Shown here: positions 41,904-52,122 of the stretch, piece after piece | Position numbering within the stretch: the stretch's first letter is position 1 | Layout of the letters: each line of letters begins with the position of its first letter | Assembly (NCBI GenBank): GCA_920105625.2 | Contig: OV050030.1 | Location: 75,369,900-75,433,899, forward strand | Length of the DNA stretch: 64,000 nt | Reading direction: 5' to 3' | Source of the DNA: Clusia tigrina | Lineage: Eukaryota; Arthropoda; Insecta; Diptera; Clusiidae | Translations under genes and position numbers: made by a program | The notes under the pieces: generated by a model | The model's database searches: none | The model's input: only the letters and a program-made list of their open reading frames with translations | Told to the model about the DNA's origin: nothing

Positions 41904-42951
41904 GTGCGGTCTCTAAACGCTATTTCGGATGGGAATCCAAAATCCTCTGCACACTCTGCGGCGGCTATTGTAGCTAAGGATGACGAGCCTGGCACAAGCA
42001 ATGCCACGTGCTGCGATAGTGTTGCTAACCAGGAAACCAAAAGGTTCTACAAGGTAAAAAGGGGTGCTCTCCGGATGGTGGAACGCTTGTCGCGGATCCC
42101 AGAAAAGGAGAGGACGGTGAAGCAGAAGGCTTCCCTCGAGTGAGCGACGAAAGTCGTGAAGGAGTCTCAAGCTCCAACACAACAGGCTACAAAACGTCAA
42201 CGGTCCCTAGAAGAGACCACCCACCCGGACCCAAAGAAGTTTAAAAAGCGCGGTACTGTCACCACGAAGTCCTTCAGCGAAGTGCTGAAAGGACACCAGG
42301 TCATGGCGGTCATAGATCGTAATGACCCGGATGGCAGTATCGCTTCTGAGTGCTGGAAAAAGGTAGAAGTAAGCCTTTCAAGGGTCTACCTCCAGCTTTT
42401 GAAGGAATTCCCAGGTAGTTTTCCTTCTTTTCGCGACAGCGGATGGCATCAGGGCCACGTGAAGCTGATTGCCTGCGCGGATCAAAGGTCAGTCGACCTT
42501 TATAAGATTGCGATCTCCAGGATAGGGGAAGCATGGGTTGATCCCTAGTAGACCTAGAGCGCCAAGAGGGGATTACAGGTCAATAACCCTTGTGGTGAAC
42601 GCCGAATCTCTGGCTACTCTAGCGAAATCCAATTGGGTCGTGGGCTATGGCTTCTCATCCACAAGCCTTAAGGTCTACAAAAAGGACGGGCAACCGTCTT
42701 ACACGGATCAAGCGGTAGTGAATCCCTCAGGGGTAACTGCTGATCCTGCTGCTGCTGAGGACTCCGCCATGCACCCGAAACGCAGTGACTCTATGTCAAC
42801 TGTGGGGGGTTTGGAGAGTCTCCTAGGGACAACCACACTCAGTGAGGAGGAAGTCTTTCTGGAGTCAGACTCGGAGTCTGAGGCTGATGTCACGGTGGTG
42901 GAGGTGACCAGCGCTACAAGTAGCAGAGATGCTACGAATAGTGCAGATTAA
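41904..42951 (+). pseudogene. Nested LOA-like ORF1
   Basis: Three frames separated by small lesions. The first (41904-42143) is Ser/Ala-rich with basic GALRMVERLSRIPEKERTVK. The second (42156-42548) has FSEVLKGHQVMAVIDRNDPD and DSGWHQGHVKLIACADQRSV, the core of the DUF4780-like domain. The third (42538-42951) ends it (VVGYGFSSTSLKVYKKDGQ) and adds an acidic tail (LSEEEVFLESDSESEAD). The same order as in the intact ORF1 at 62.7-63.97 kb. It probably binds element RNA; function inferred from its position only. Its end overlaps the start of ORF2 by about 20 bp. Confidence 0.85.
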
Positions 42952-44148
42952 CCTCCATCACTCGAAGGCGGCGTCTGCCAGCCTTCAGCTCCGTCTTGCA
43001 AAAGGCGGAGTAGACGCTGTCCTGATCCAAGAACCCTGGACACACGGGGACTTGGTATGTGGTCTCAGGACTGAAAATTACAGCCTGCTGTATACCGTAA
43101 GTGAAGGAAGACCTAGGTCTTGTATCCTTATTAGGAATAATGTTAGCTCATTTATTCTCCCCAATTACAGCAACAAGGATTTAACGGCCGTCTGCCTGGA
43201 AACTGGCAAGGAACGGTACTGGTTGGTCTCGGCCTATATGGCTCATGACCATGAGATCCTTCCAGAAGCCAACCTACAGAAGCTTGTGGTGGATGCAAAT
43301 GGCTCAACGGGTGGCTGTTATTATTGGATGCGATGCCAATGCGCACCATGATATCTGGGGAAGCACGGATGTCAATGAACGAGGTGAGTCATTATATGAA
43401 TATATTGTAACGACTAACCTTTCTGTATGCAATAAGGAAATAAGAACCCACTTTTTTTACTGCTAATAGGCAAGAAGTCCTAGACTTAACCCTTGCCTCC
43501 GAATCAATTTTTGATCGGATCTCAAATTGGAAAGTTCTAGAGGAACATTCCTTTTCGGATCATAGGTTAATTCAGTTTGATCTTCTAGATAGTCTACCTA
43601 GCCCTAAGGCTTTTAGAAATGTCAGGAAAGTAAACTGGGACCTCTACAAGGTGACTGTAGCTAGACTACTACCTCAGAACCCCACAGGCACAAGCACGTG
43701 TGACGGAATTGATAGGTCTGTGGAGGTTCTAACGGTTGCTCTTAATAAGGCTCTATTGGTCTCTTGCCCGCTCAGTAGACCCAAGGGGAAACAAAAACCC
43801 ACATGGTGGGGGGAGGAAATTAGGGGACTCAGACAAAACTGTAGGAGACTTTTCAACAGCGCAAAGAAGTCTAGAGATAGTGCAGACTGGGCTTTATATA
43901 AGGCAGCACTCAGAGCCTTCAGAAGTAAGCTTAGGAAAGCACAGAGAGAATCGTGGGGGAACTTTTGCGGTGACGTAGAAGATATCTCTGAGACGTCCAG
44001 GTTGGGGAAGATCCTATCAACTGCTCTAATGGTACCTGGTTCCCTGAGGAGGGAGGATGGATACTGGAGTTCAAATAGTAATGACACTCTAGAGCTTCTT
44101 CTGGAGACTCACTTCCCACTTAAAAGCTCCAAATGGCTGGACCTTTGA
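42929..44148 (+). pseudogene. Nested LOA-like ORF2, endonuclease only
   Basis: MLRIVQINLHHSKAASASLQ begins the AP-endonuclease-like domain, with AVLIQEPWTHGDLVCGL and SAYMAHDHEILPEANL. Frame shift near 43305 to HHDIWGSTDVNERGESLYEY. Then EVLDLTLASESIFDRISN and HSFSDHRLIQFDL in the next frame, and a linker rich in basic residues to KSSKWLDL (44148). The RT that should follow is absent. The endonuclease nicks target DNA in intact elements. Confidence 0.85.
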
Positions 44149-45041
44149 AAGGGATGGGACCTGCTGTCCCATGCGTTATCACAAAGGGTCAATGTTGGCC
44201 TAAGTGCACCCTATTCGGGTGGTCGCTTTATCTACCTACCTACCTAAGTAATGCGATTAGTTACCTTGTTCTTAACAAAGCTCCAGGACACGACCTCATT
44301 ACTGGAAAAATGATCAAGGAGTTACTCCAAATAGCCATCATCTTACTTACTTCACTATTTAATGGCTTGTTGCGCTTAGGATACTTTCCTAATGCCTGGA
44401 AAGTTTCAGTAATCACAATGATCCCGAAACCAGGAAAAGGCCCCTCCCAATCGTCATCATATAGACCAATTAGCCTCCTGCCATCTTATCAAAACTCCTA
44501 GAAAGGCTTTTTCTTGCAAAACTAATGCCGCATATAAACGAAAAACGCACTATTCCCACTCACCAATTTGGCTTCCGCGAACACCATAGTACAATAGAGC
44601 AGGTTCATCGGATAGTGAACGAGATAAAAACCGCATTCGACAAAAAGCAATATTTTTCAGCCATCTTTTTAGATGTGGCGCAGGCATTGACAAGGTCTGG
44701 CACGAGGAGCTTCTTTTTTTTATTATTAATTTACGTTCACCTTGGGACATTAAGGCAAAACCTTGTAAGATTGTCCCAATAACATGAAATGATACATTTA
44801 GTACAATAATCCGGACATAATTTAACTTATACTATAAAATACAATAGCTCACAGAGTACAAAACAGAACATTACAATATGAATTTCATTAATTCATCTTT
44901 CAATTCATCAATACAGTACAGCTTTGAATCAATAAAAATGTACAGCTTTAAATTTGTTATTTGTCACAAAAGGATGCATACATATAAACAGTGTACGCGG
45001 TCACACACAATCCATAGCGCAACCCAATTCAGCTCATAAAT

Positions 45042-47865
45042 TCATTGCCCCTGGAAGTGTTTATTAAGCTCAATTTTGAACAGATTAGCATTGCCAATAC
45101 CTTGAATCCGTACAGGCAGTGAATTCCAAAGTCTTACAGCATTAACGAAAAATTGACGATCAGACATAAATGAGGAATGCCTTAACGGGACAAGCCGATT
45201 AGAACGGCCAGAGCGAGTAAATTTAAGGCGCATTAACAAATATGGAGGCTCCTGAGTGCAAATAATTTTATGCAACAATAGAATTCTTCGAGTGTCAAGA
45301 AGCTGATCGAATGTGATGTGAAAAAGTTCTATTGCACGCCCAGACACATGATCTCTTCGACTTAAACCATAAATGTACCTCGTTATAGTGTTAAAAAACA
45401 CATTGAGTTTTCGTTAACTTACTGCATCACAATTCCTAAATATTTCACAACCATACAACATAGTTGGGAGAAGGTAGGACTTGGCTAGTATCATTCTAAT
45501 CCTGAATGGCGTAAAATATTGCGTAGCCCATAGGGATCGTAGCATACCATAGACTTTACCAACCGTTACTGCAATATGATTATTGACCCCCAAATATTTA
45601 ATCACATTTACATAATTAATTGCCGATGAATGCACAAATATCCCAGGGAGGCCCGCGGTTACGATGTGTTTCTTGTAGATCACCAAACATTTAGATTTAG
45701 CCGGATTAAGACACAAACCATTCCTTCCTGCCCATACATATATATTTTTCAGGTCTTTATTAATTTTGGGGACTCAATCGGCAACTTCGTTCGGTGTACA
45801 ACTGATGTAAATTTGAACATCATCAGCATACATTTGAATATTACAATATTGTAAGCCAGTCGGCAGGTCATTTATGTATATGCAAAAGAGAAGTAGACCC
45901 AAAATGGAGCCCTGTGGCACACCTCGACCCACAGAAAAAAAATTAGAAGTCACAATAGTACTGCTACACGGTTGGTAAACCGCCTGCGTTCTATCTGTGA
46001 GGTATGATTTTAATAACTTCACCGCAGTGGGTGAGAAGTTATACATTTTTAATAGTTTTGTACATAAAATATCATGGTCAACACAGTCAAAGGCTTTAGA
46101 ATGGTCCAACAGTGAAGAAACACATCCTATTAGAGTCAAGTGTCACCCGAATATCTTCCACTACATCAATTAGGGCCGTTATGCAGCTCCACCTTGGTGT
46201 AAAACCAGATTGTCTTTCAGTGATAATCCCATTTCCCGATAAAAATTTCCTCATTTGTTTAGCCTTAAGTAATTCAAATACTTTAGACAAATATGGCAAA
46301 ATAGCAATTGGTCGATAGTCATTGTCTGACTTTGGTGTGGGCAGAATTTTTGCTACCTTCCAACATGTTGGAAATGTTGATGTCATTATCGCTGTATTAA
46401 AAATATGGGTAATGACCGGAAGCAGCCCAGGAAGAAGTGCCTTAACAAAAACGGGATGAATCTCATCAGTACCACAATCATTCGACTTTACACTAAAAAA
46501 ACACTCCAACACATCCGACTCCTCTACACCACCAAAACCAAACATACACTCAGAAGACACAAGACTACAAGAATCTAAATAACTATTCCCATCCACTGGT
46601 TCGATCGGGAGGTTAACAAACCTCTGATTCAGCTCGTTAAGATCTGAATCAATATTTGGAAGTGCACCGCTCTTCCCCACGCCAATGCCCCGAATATGTC
46701 GCCACGTCTGATTGCTACTTACAGCATTCGAGATTTTACCCTCATAATATTTAAATTTAACAATCCTAACCTCCTTTATGACCTGTCTTCTAAAGTCTCT
46801 ATATGTTTCGTGAAAAAGAGTTATCTTGTCACGTTTCCATCGTTTATATGCTGCGTCACGTAAGTCTATTAATGTCTTTATTTTATTGTTAAACCAAGGC
46901 CGCACTCCATGGCGTATAGAGAGCACTTGTTCCGGAACAAATTCATCGAAAAGTTGCTTAATGTTAGAATGCAGGTACTCCACTTTGTCATTTATTGAGG
47001 TCATCAGCAGGATTGAATCCCAATCGACACTGTCGAGCTTAGTACATAAATGTTGGTAGTCAATATTATTGAAGTCACGATAACTTATAATATTTGGCGT
47101 AATTTTAAGTTTAAAATCAATTGTCAGAAAAATTAAGCCATGTTTAGAGAAACAAGTGGCTGAGAGCTGTTCATACAGTTTAACCTTCCCTCTATCGTCA
47201 ACAAAATATAAATCCAACAGTGAACTGTTAGTTTTTGTAAAATGGGTCGGTAACAATAAATTTACGGAAACCAAACCCAATGCAGACATTTCAGATATCA
47301 ATCCATTCTCAATCAAGACATTGCTGTTGAAGTCCCCTGCCACCACAATACTTTGAAAATTCAACGAAATCCCCCGAAGATGGGCTAGAAACAATTGCAT
47401 ATCAATTCTACGATTCGGTCTATAAACACAACCAACAAGTAGACTCTCAACACCATTGCAAACACTTAAGAATACATATTCAATTTCACTATCAATACCC
47501 GATTTACTGTGGATGTGGTAAGCAATGTCCTCCCGCACAAAAATAGCTACCCCCCCAGCATGGCTCACTCTATCAGATCGAAACAGCCTGTAACCATTAA
47601 CTCTGAACAAGTTGTTCTGCATTGATGGCACAAACCAAGTTTCCGAGACACAAATCAGATCTACCTCTGAGCCCTCAAACAAGTATCTAAATTCATCAAT
47701 TTTATTAACCAAGCTCTGTGCATTAATATAACATATCTTTGTTCCCATTTCAATTCTGTTAAGAATACGAATCATATCAAAGTTAGTTTCATTGGAATTC
47801 ACTGAAGACTTAATTAATGCATTCATATTTGTAGCAACCAAGTAAAGGCATGGCAATACCGGCAC
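45042..47865 (-). pseudogene. CR1-like ORF2 (endonuclease and RT)
   Basis: The main frame (589 residues) starts near 47865. Endonuclease: KICYINAQSLVNKIDEFRYL, LICVSETWFVPSM, GGVAIFVREDIAYH, VVAGDFNSNV. RT: DCGTDEIHPVFVKALLP, FPTCWKVAKILPTPKSDNDY, YRPIAILPYLSKVFELL and RQSGFTPRWSCITAL. A frame break near 46110 leads to DHSKAFDCVDHDIL and GRGVPQGSILGLLLFCIYIN, with a MYADDVQIYI catalytic box (YADD). A second break near 45720 leads to CLNPAKSKCLVIY and YLGVNNHI, and a third to the C-terminal frame (45401-45042, VRLWNSLPVRIQG). No RNase H. EN motif style and the KVFE block fit CR1/L2-type elements. Confidence 0.85.
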
Positions 47866-47877
47866 TATTGTTAATCT

Positions 47878-48665
47878 CTAATCTCTAATTGTAAGTGTCC
47901 TCCATCTATTGCCCACTAAGGTAAGACAGTGCATGTAGATGCCCCTCTTAATCGCACCCATGGAAACAGGTACTAGTTCCACATGGGTTAGATCGATAGA
48001 GGCTCCTCTGCGCGCCAATTCATCAGCGTTCTCATTTCCATCTATATTCCTGTGTCCGGGGACCCAGATGATTGTGATGTCAGCATGGTGACCTAGCGCC
48101 CTAAGTTCCTCCCTGCACTGTCTGACCAGTTTGGAGTTGATGGTGTTTGATTGTAGGGCTTTTATGGCAGCCTGGCTGTCCACAAAAATAGCAACCGTGC
48201 TCCTCTGCCCTCCTCTAATGTGGTGGGTGATCTGTCGACGTGCCTCTCTGATCGCGAGTACTTCCGCCTGAAAAACTGTAGCTGTATTGGGTAGGCGTGT
48301 ACAGTAGTTAATGTTAGCGTGCGGAGAAAAGACCCCCGCCAACACGCCCAGGTCCATTTTTGACCCGTCCGTATAAATAAGTATATCGTACTCCATTTGG
48401 AGTTTCCTTTTCGACCACAATTTACCGACCCTTCCGCCTCATTCTTAGAAATTTTTCTTAGGATGAAGAGAGCTTTCTGGTACCGGTTTTTCCAGGCCGC
48501 TGCCTCGGACTTTGGCTTTTTCGGTTTTGGCTTAGAGTCCTTCTTCGCCGCTACCGACATGTTTGCTTCTGTTAGTGTTGTTGTTGTTGCACTGTTTGTG
48601 GTAGCAGGTTCACTGTTTGCCGACGTGCTCTTCCATGGTCTCCTGACTGGAGGCCAGCAACTCAT
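47878..48665 (-). pseudogene. LOA-like ORF1 N-terminus joined to ORF2 RNase H
   Basis: From 48665: MSCWPPVRRPWKSTSANSEP, a Thr/Ser-rich stretch, basic KKDSKPKPKKPKSEAAAWKN, then FILRKISKNEAE, which are ORF1. Near 48430 it meets RNase H sequence; the RNase H reading is in the next frame (48420-47878). DILIYTDGSKMDLGV has the first Asp, VFQAEVLAI the Glu, FVDSQAAIKAL the second Asp, and IWVPGHRNIDGNENADELA the last. All four RNase H acidic residues are kept and this frame is open for 180 residues to a stop at 47878. Confidence 0.8.
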
Positions 48666-49122
48666 CCTCTGAGTGCGTGGTGCAAAGCACCGGGGTGGTT
48701 TTTATGTGTTTTTTTGTTTGTATTTGTTTTTCCATCTTTTTCGTACGACTGCCCTCCGCCGAAGGCTTGGGCAGTCAAGGCTTTTTTGAGGGAAATGGCG
48801 GTTCACCGTGCCAGAGCCCTATGCCACGGTAAGGCCACCGTTACTCCCCGATGCGGCCTGGTTTCGGAGAGGCGCCGTTCGAATGCAGTCTACGCGGATA
48901 ACCCCCTGACTGCAAAACCCATCCAATAGGCACGGACACGCATAACACCCTGGATTAGGGGGGAAGTGTTTATTGACTCTCCAGTCTAGATCCGTTGTGT
49001 TCAGTAAGTGGCAGGGTCACCTCGAGCAGGATGTGACTCATCGTCACGCACTAACGGTCTTGGTAGAGTATAGGCTAAGGATCCAAAATGGGACTATATT
49101 ACGCATATCACTACCCTGAAGA
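48666..49122 (-). other. 5' UTR of the nested LOA-like fragment
   Basis: Non-coding region with sequence blocks also found in the 5' UTRs at 29.0 kb and 41.7 kb (for example taacggtggcctt near 48835 and 41772, on opposite strands). It probably holds an internal promoter, but none can be read directly. Confidence 0.6.
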
Positions 49123-49536
49123 CTACCCCCTTAACCCCCACTGTGTCACTCTATAAGCCGCCCTTACTACAGGCGGCGCGATACCAACTGATGTACATAT
49201 GGTATCAAATATTCCAGGTAGATCCTCCTGTGGACTACATGGGATACCGCATAACCGTAAGTTACAGGCAATAGCGGCATTGTCCTGTTTTGCTTCCTGA
49301 GATTTTAAGGCCTGAACTTCGGCCCTAAGACCTGGAATAATGCTAGAGTGACTTTTTGTCTCAAACTGTTTCACTCGCTGACACACTGCATCCAGCTCCC
49401 CTCTCAATGTAGTGACCTCGAGGCAAACTGTCTCAACGGCAGCAATTCTTTTTTCAAATTGCAGAAGCGAAGCTTTGATGTTCGAGATCACCGCGGCTGT
49501 TTCACTAATTTTTTGCATTACTCGTTCTTCTGACAT
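49123..49536 (-). pseudogene. CR1-like ORF1 fragment
   Basis: MSEERVMQKISETAAVISNI starts a coiled coil of about 90 residues with heptads of Leu/Val/Ile (LLQFEKRIAAVETVCLEVTT). It is followed by CNLRLCGIPCSPQEDLPGIF and VRAAYRV, which resembles the RNA-binding part of L1/CR1-type ORF1 proteins. It is cut near 49130 by the LOA-like insertion, whose first bases supply the stop at 49123. Confidence 0.75.
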
Positions 49537-50623
49537 CTTCAATGCAGAACGTAGCTCAATTTGATTTACAAAATAAAAAAGCTGTTGCCCACAAAAGTAC
49601 ACGACATATTGGAATCGTATCTGAGGGGCAGAAAGTTCAAGGTAAGGTACAATAATGCTTATTCTAAATGCTTTGACATCGAAGCTGGCGTACCACAAGG
49701 AAGCGTGCTAGGTCCGGTGTTGTATCTACTATTTACCTCAGATCTGCCTACCAACAAATACTTAACAACAGCAACTTTCGCAAACGATACAGCTATCCTT
49801 AGCTTTCATCCGAACTCCAAAATCGCATCAAGTGACTTAGAAGATCATCTGGTCCTAGTAACAAATTGGTTGGCAGACTGGCGAATAAACGTTAATGAAT
49901 CGAAAAGTACGCATATTACCTTTACTATAAAAAAAGGTACATGTCCAGCGCTAAAACTCAACAATGTTCCTATTCCTCAGCTGAAGTACCTAGGAATTCA
50001 TCTTGACTCACGTTTGATACGGAAGCGCCACATCGAAGCCAAAAAAAAAAACAAATGACTTTGAAAGCAAATAGCCCACACTGGCTCATGCACAAAAATT
50101 CCAGGTTGAGCCTAGAATATAAAACACTGCTGTACAAAGCCATCATAAAACCAATTTGGACTTATGGTAACCAGTTGTGGGGCGGCGCAAGCAACTCTAA
50201 CATAGAACTGATTCAGTCCAAAATTCTAAGAACCTTTACTGGGGCTCCTTGGTTTATAAAGAATACAAACATTCACAAAGATCTGAACATTCCGCTCATC
50301 AGCTTAAATAATGCGCAAAAAATCAAAGAGCACCCAAATCATCTAGCTAGGATACTAGCATGTAATAGGGTTCCAAGTCGCCTAAAACGTACGAAATCAC
50401 CAGCACAACTGACATCGACACCTTAATCAGGTACAAACATTAATATAACATTTATTACAGTAACTAACATATAACATTGTGATTACTAAAAAGCTCTAAG
50501 CATTGGCAAGGTGTATTAATATTAATTATTTAGTTTGTAAGATATGCTTACCTATTGTTAGTCTAAGCTTAGAAGATACAATAAATAAATATATGAAATA
50601 TAAAAAAAAACTTTAGCTTCCAA

Positions 50624-51387
50624 ATGCAACCCCGTCACCCATATTTATAGAGTATATATTTTGGTTGTTATTATTCGTTTTTAGCTCCATTGAGAATAAG
50701 GATAGGGGATTTTTAGTGCCATTTTGTAGAATGTAGCGTATATTTCTGACTGCATACCTTATCTCAGCTAATTTATTATTGATATCCTTTACATCTTTAG
50801 AATAATGCATATACTTTAAAACCTTTTAGTTATTTTGGTTTATAGGTACAGTATTGAGTATATTTTTATTTTAGCCACTTTATTATATCTGTATATAGAA
50901 TTGATTCAGCAGGTTGATCTTAACTTCATTGTTGTTCAGTACTTTCATAACATAAGTGCATTTGGGGATTTAGTTTAGGGATTTTGTTAAAATATTAATG
51001 CATTGTACATTTTGCACATATATTGGTGGTGTGTAAGGAGTATGTTTTTTTATTGGTTGTTTTCCAAGCTCTGTTTCACTGTTCTTATTTGTTTCTTCAT
51101 CCTCCTCAGTAAGAGAGAGAGAGAGCTCCAAACCTGTTTGTTGTAGAGGGTTTGCTGAACCACTAATACTTGGGAGTTTCTTGGTACGCTTTTCTTTTTA
51201 ATTTCTTGGTTATGTTTGGCCCTAATCTAGCTTTATTAGGTGAGTTACAAGGTTTCTTTGTTATTTTTAATTTATTAGTATAGATTACCTGTTCGATGTT
51301 TACAGAGCGACGATCGTGCGCAAGTGCAGACATTGTCGACAGAAGTAATAACTTATAAACGTTGTTGTTGTAGTAGTGATTGTACAT
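50624..51387 (-). pseudogene. Jockey-clade gag fragment of a second family
   Basis: MSALAHDRRSVNIEQVIYTN near 51333 may start it. TPPIYVQNVQCINIL (51030) is the PPIYV block. KYMHYSKDVKDINNKLAEIR and PLSLFSMELKTNNNNQNIYS (50810-50640) form the domain that precedes the zinc knuckles in Jockey-type gags. Several stops. It ends at copy B's poly(A) end and the zinc knuckles are not seen. It differs in sequence from copies B, C and D, so it is another family. Confidence 0.65.
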
Positions 51388-51627
51388 GCTACTGTCGTCA
51401 CAGCATTACTTGTTGCTGTACTAGTGAATGCAAATGCGCCAATTGTATTTGTTCTGTGTGATATTGCGAAGCAAGTAGTATTTGCTGACGATGTTGTTGA
51501 AGTTCTCTATGACAGCGTCGCCCCCAACTCATTCGTGGAGAGAACACTGTGGAGAGCCACTCGGGCTCTGGTTAAAGTGCAATTTTTTTTATGCGCGGGA
51601 AAATTGTTTTTTGCTTTCTCATTGTTG

Positions 51628-51629
<2 letters not shown>

Positions 51630-51690
<61 letters not shown>
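51630..51690. repeat. (TA)n array 1
   Basis: About 29 uninterrupted TA units. Confidence 0.95.
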
Positions 51691-51696
<6 letters not shown>

Positions 51697-51736
51697 ATAA
51701 AAAAATAAAAAATATATGTATATATTCTCTATATAT

Positions 51737-51737
<1 letters not shown>

Positions 51738-51781
<44 letters not shown>
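51738..51781. repeat. (TA)n array 2
   Basis: About 21 TA units. Confidence 0.95.
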
Positions 51782-51783
<2 letters not shown>

Positions 51784-51825
51784 GAAATTTAAATTTTTTT
51801 TTCAAATGTTAAATTTTTTCAGGAA

Positions 51826-51963
51826 AAAAATCATAACTCGAGAATGGCTGGACCGATTTTGGATTTCATCAACTATCATTAAATCAACTAAACATCATAA
51901 CTCCTCCCTGCACCTTCCCTAAAAATTTTATGGCAATCGGTCGAGCCGTTCTCGAGTTATGGA
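51826..51963. repeat. Palindromic element between TA arrays
   Basis: cataactcgagaatggctgg and accgatt near 51832 are inverted at 51936-51962 (aatcggtcgagccgttctcg then agttatgg) with three mismatches over 27 bp. About 75-100 bp separate the arms, so transcript or DNA could fold into a hairpin. Non-coding. It may be a MITE or a repeat unit spread with the (TA)n tracts. Confidence 0.7.
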
Positions 51964-52042
51964 CAATCAAAATGTACACTTCTTTTATATAATAAAAAAA
52001 GAATATATATAAATATATATATACATATATTTTTTATTTTTT

Positions 52043-52121
<79 letters not shown>
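52043..52121. repeat. (TA)n array 3
   Basis: About 38 TA units, directly joined to the 3'-truncated Jockey ORF2. Confidence 0.95.

Positions 52122-52122
<1 letters not shown>

Larger units (their letters stand above)
41507..44244 (+). mobile_element. LOA/R1-like element nested in Jockey copy B, RT deleted
   Basis: Flanked by a perfect 14-bp duplication taagtaatgcgatt (41493-41506 and 44245-44258). 5' UTR to about 41900, ORF1, ORF2 endonuclease, then a jump to a short 3' end with a (CTAC)n tail (44233-44244). The RT, RNase H and C-terminus of ORF2 are missing although both ends are present. Confidence 0.92.
47877..49130 (-). mobile_element. LOA/R1-like element inside the CR1-like element, internally deleted
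   Basis: Antisense. 5' UTR (49130-48670) beginning GGGGGTAGT shares blocks with 28960-29160. ORF1 N-terminus, then a jump to RNase H of ORF2, and an end at about 47877 with a short (ATTAGAG) repeat. ttaa lies on both sides and may be part of a target duplication. Most of ORF1, the endonuclease, the RT and the C-terminus are lost. Confidence 0.78.
44713..49559 (-). mobile_element. CR1-like non-LTR element nested in Jockey copy B
   Basis: Antisense. ORF1 starts near 49536, ORF2 lies at 47865-45042, and the 3' end at 44713 is a short A-rich tail (aataataaaaaaaag). It sits between two pieces of Jockey RT that join at the same residues. A deleted LOA-like copy (47877-49130) is inside it. I could not define its target duplication. 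Confidence 0.82.
40192..50426 (+). pseudogene. Jockey copy B ORF2, split in three
   Basis: Part 1 (40192-41506): endonuclease ICQWNANGVSQHKLEIKK, LLISETHLTE, SAVYCPPRF, DVSSDHSPIIIHL, then the linker; frameshifts near 40590 and 40890. Part 2 (44245-44712): RT start APGHDLITGKMIKEL, YRPISLLPS, HQFGFREHHSTIEQV, AIFLDVAQA. Part 3 (49560-50426): IYKIKKLLPTKVHDILESYL, IEAGVPQGSVLGPVLYLLFT, LKYLGIHLDSRL and TGAPWFIKNTNIHKDLNIP; one frameshift near 50050. The catalytic box here is FANDTAIL: the first Asp of FADD is Asn, so the RT is inactive even apart from the breaks. Confidence 0.88.
38524..50612 (+). mobile_element. Jockey-like non-LTR element, copy B, with two nested insertions
   Basis: Sense element: ORF1 38692-40195, ORF2 from 40192, poly(A) tail 50602-50610. 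ORF2 is interrupted twice: by a LOA-like element (41507-44244) and by an antisense CR1-like element (about 44713-49559). Without these it would be about 4.5 kb. TTAGCTTC-type sequence lies at 38513-38523 and 50613-50623 (10 of 11 bp), a possible target duplication. The jumps in ORF2 fall at matching residues on either side of each insertion, which shows that it is one gene. Confidence 0.85.

Noticed and set aside
38513..50623. Firm target duplication for Jockey copy B
   Set aside because: TTAGCTTC-type repeats match at 10 of 11 bases, but the left and right flanks do not clearly continue one another, so I list it only as possible.
51482..51812. Open frames of repeated Ile-Tyr
   Set aside because: They are translations of (TA)n microsatellites.
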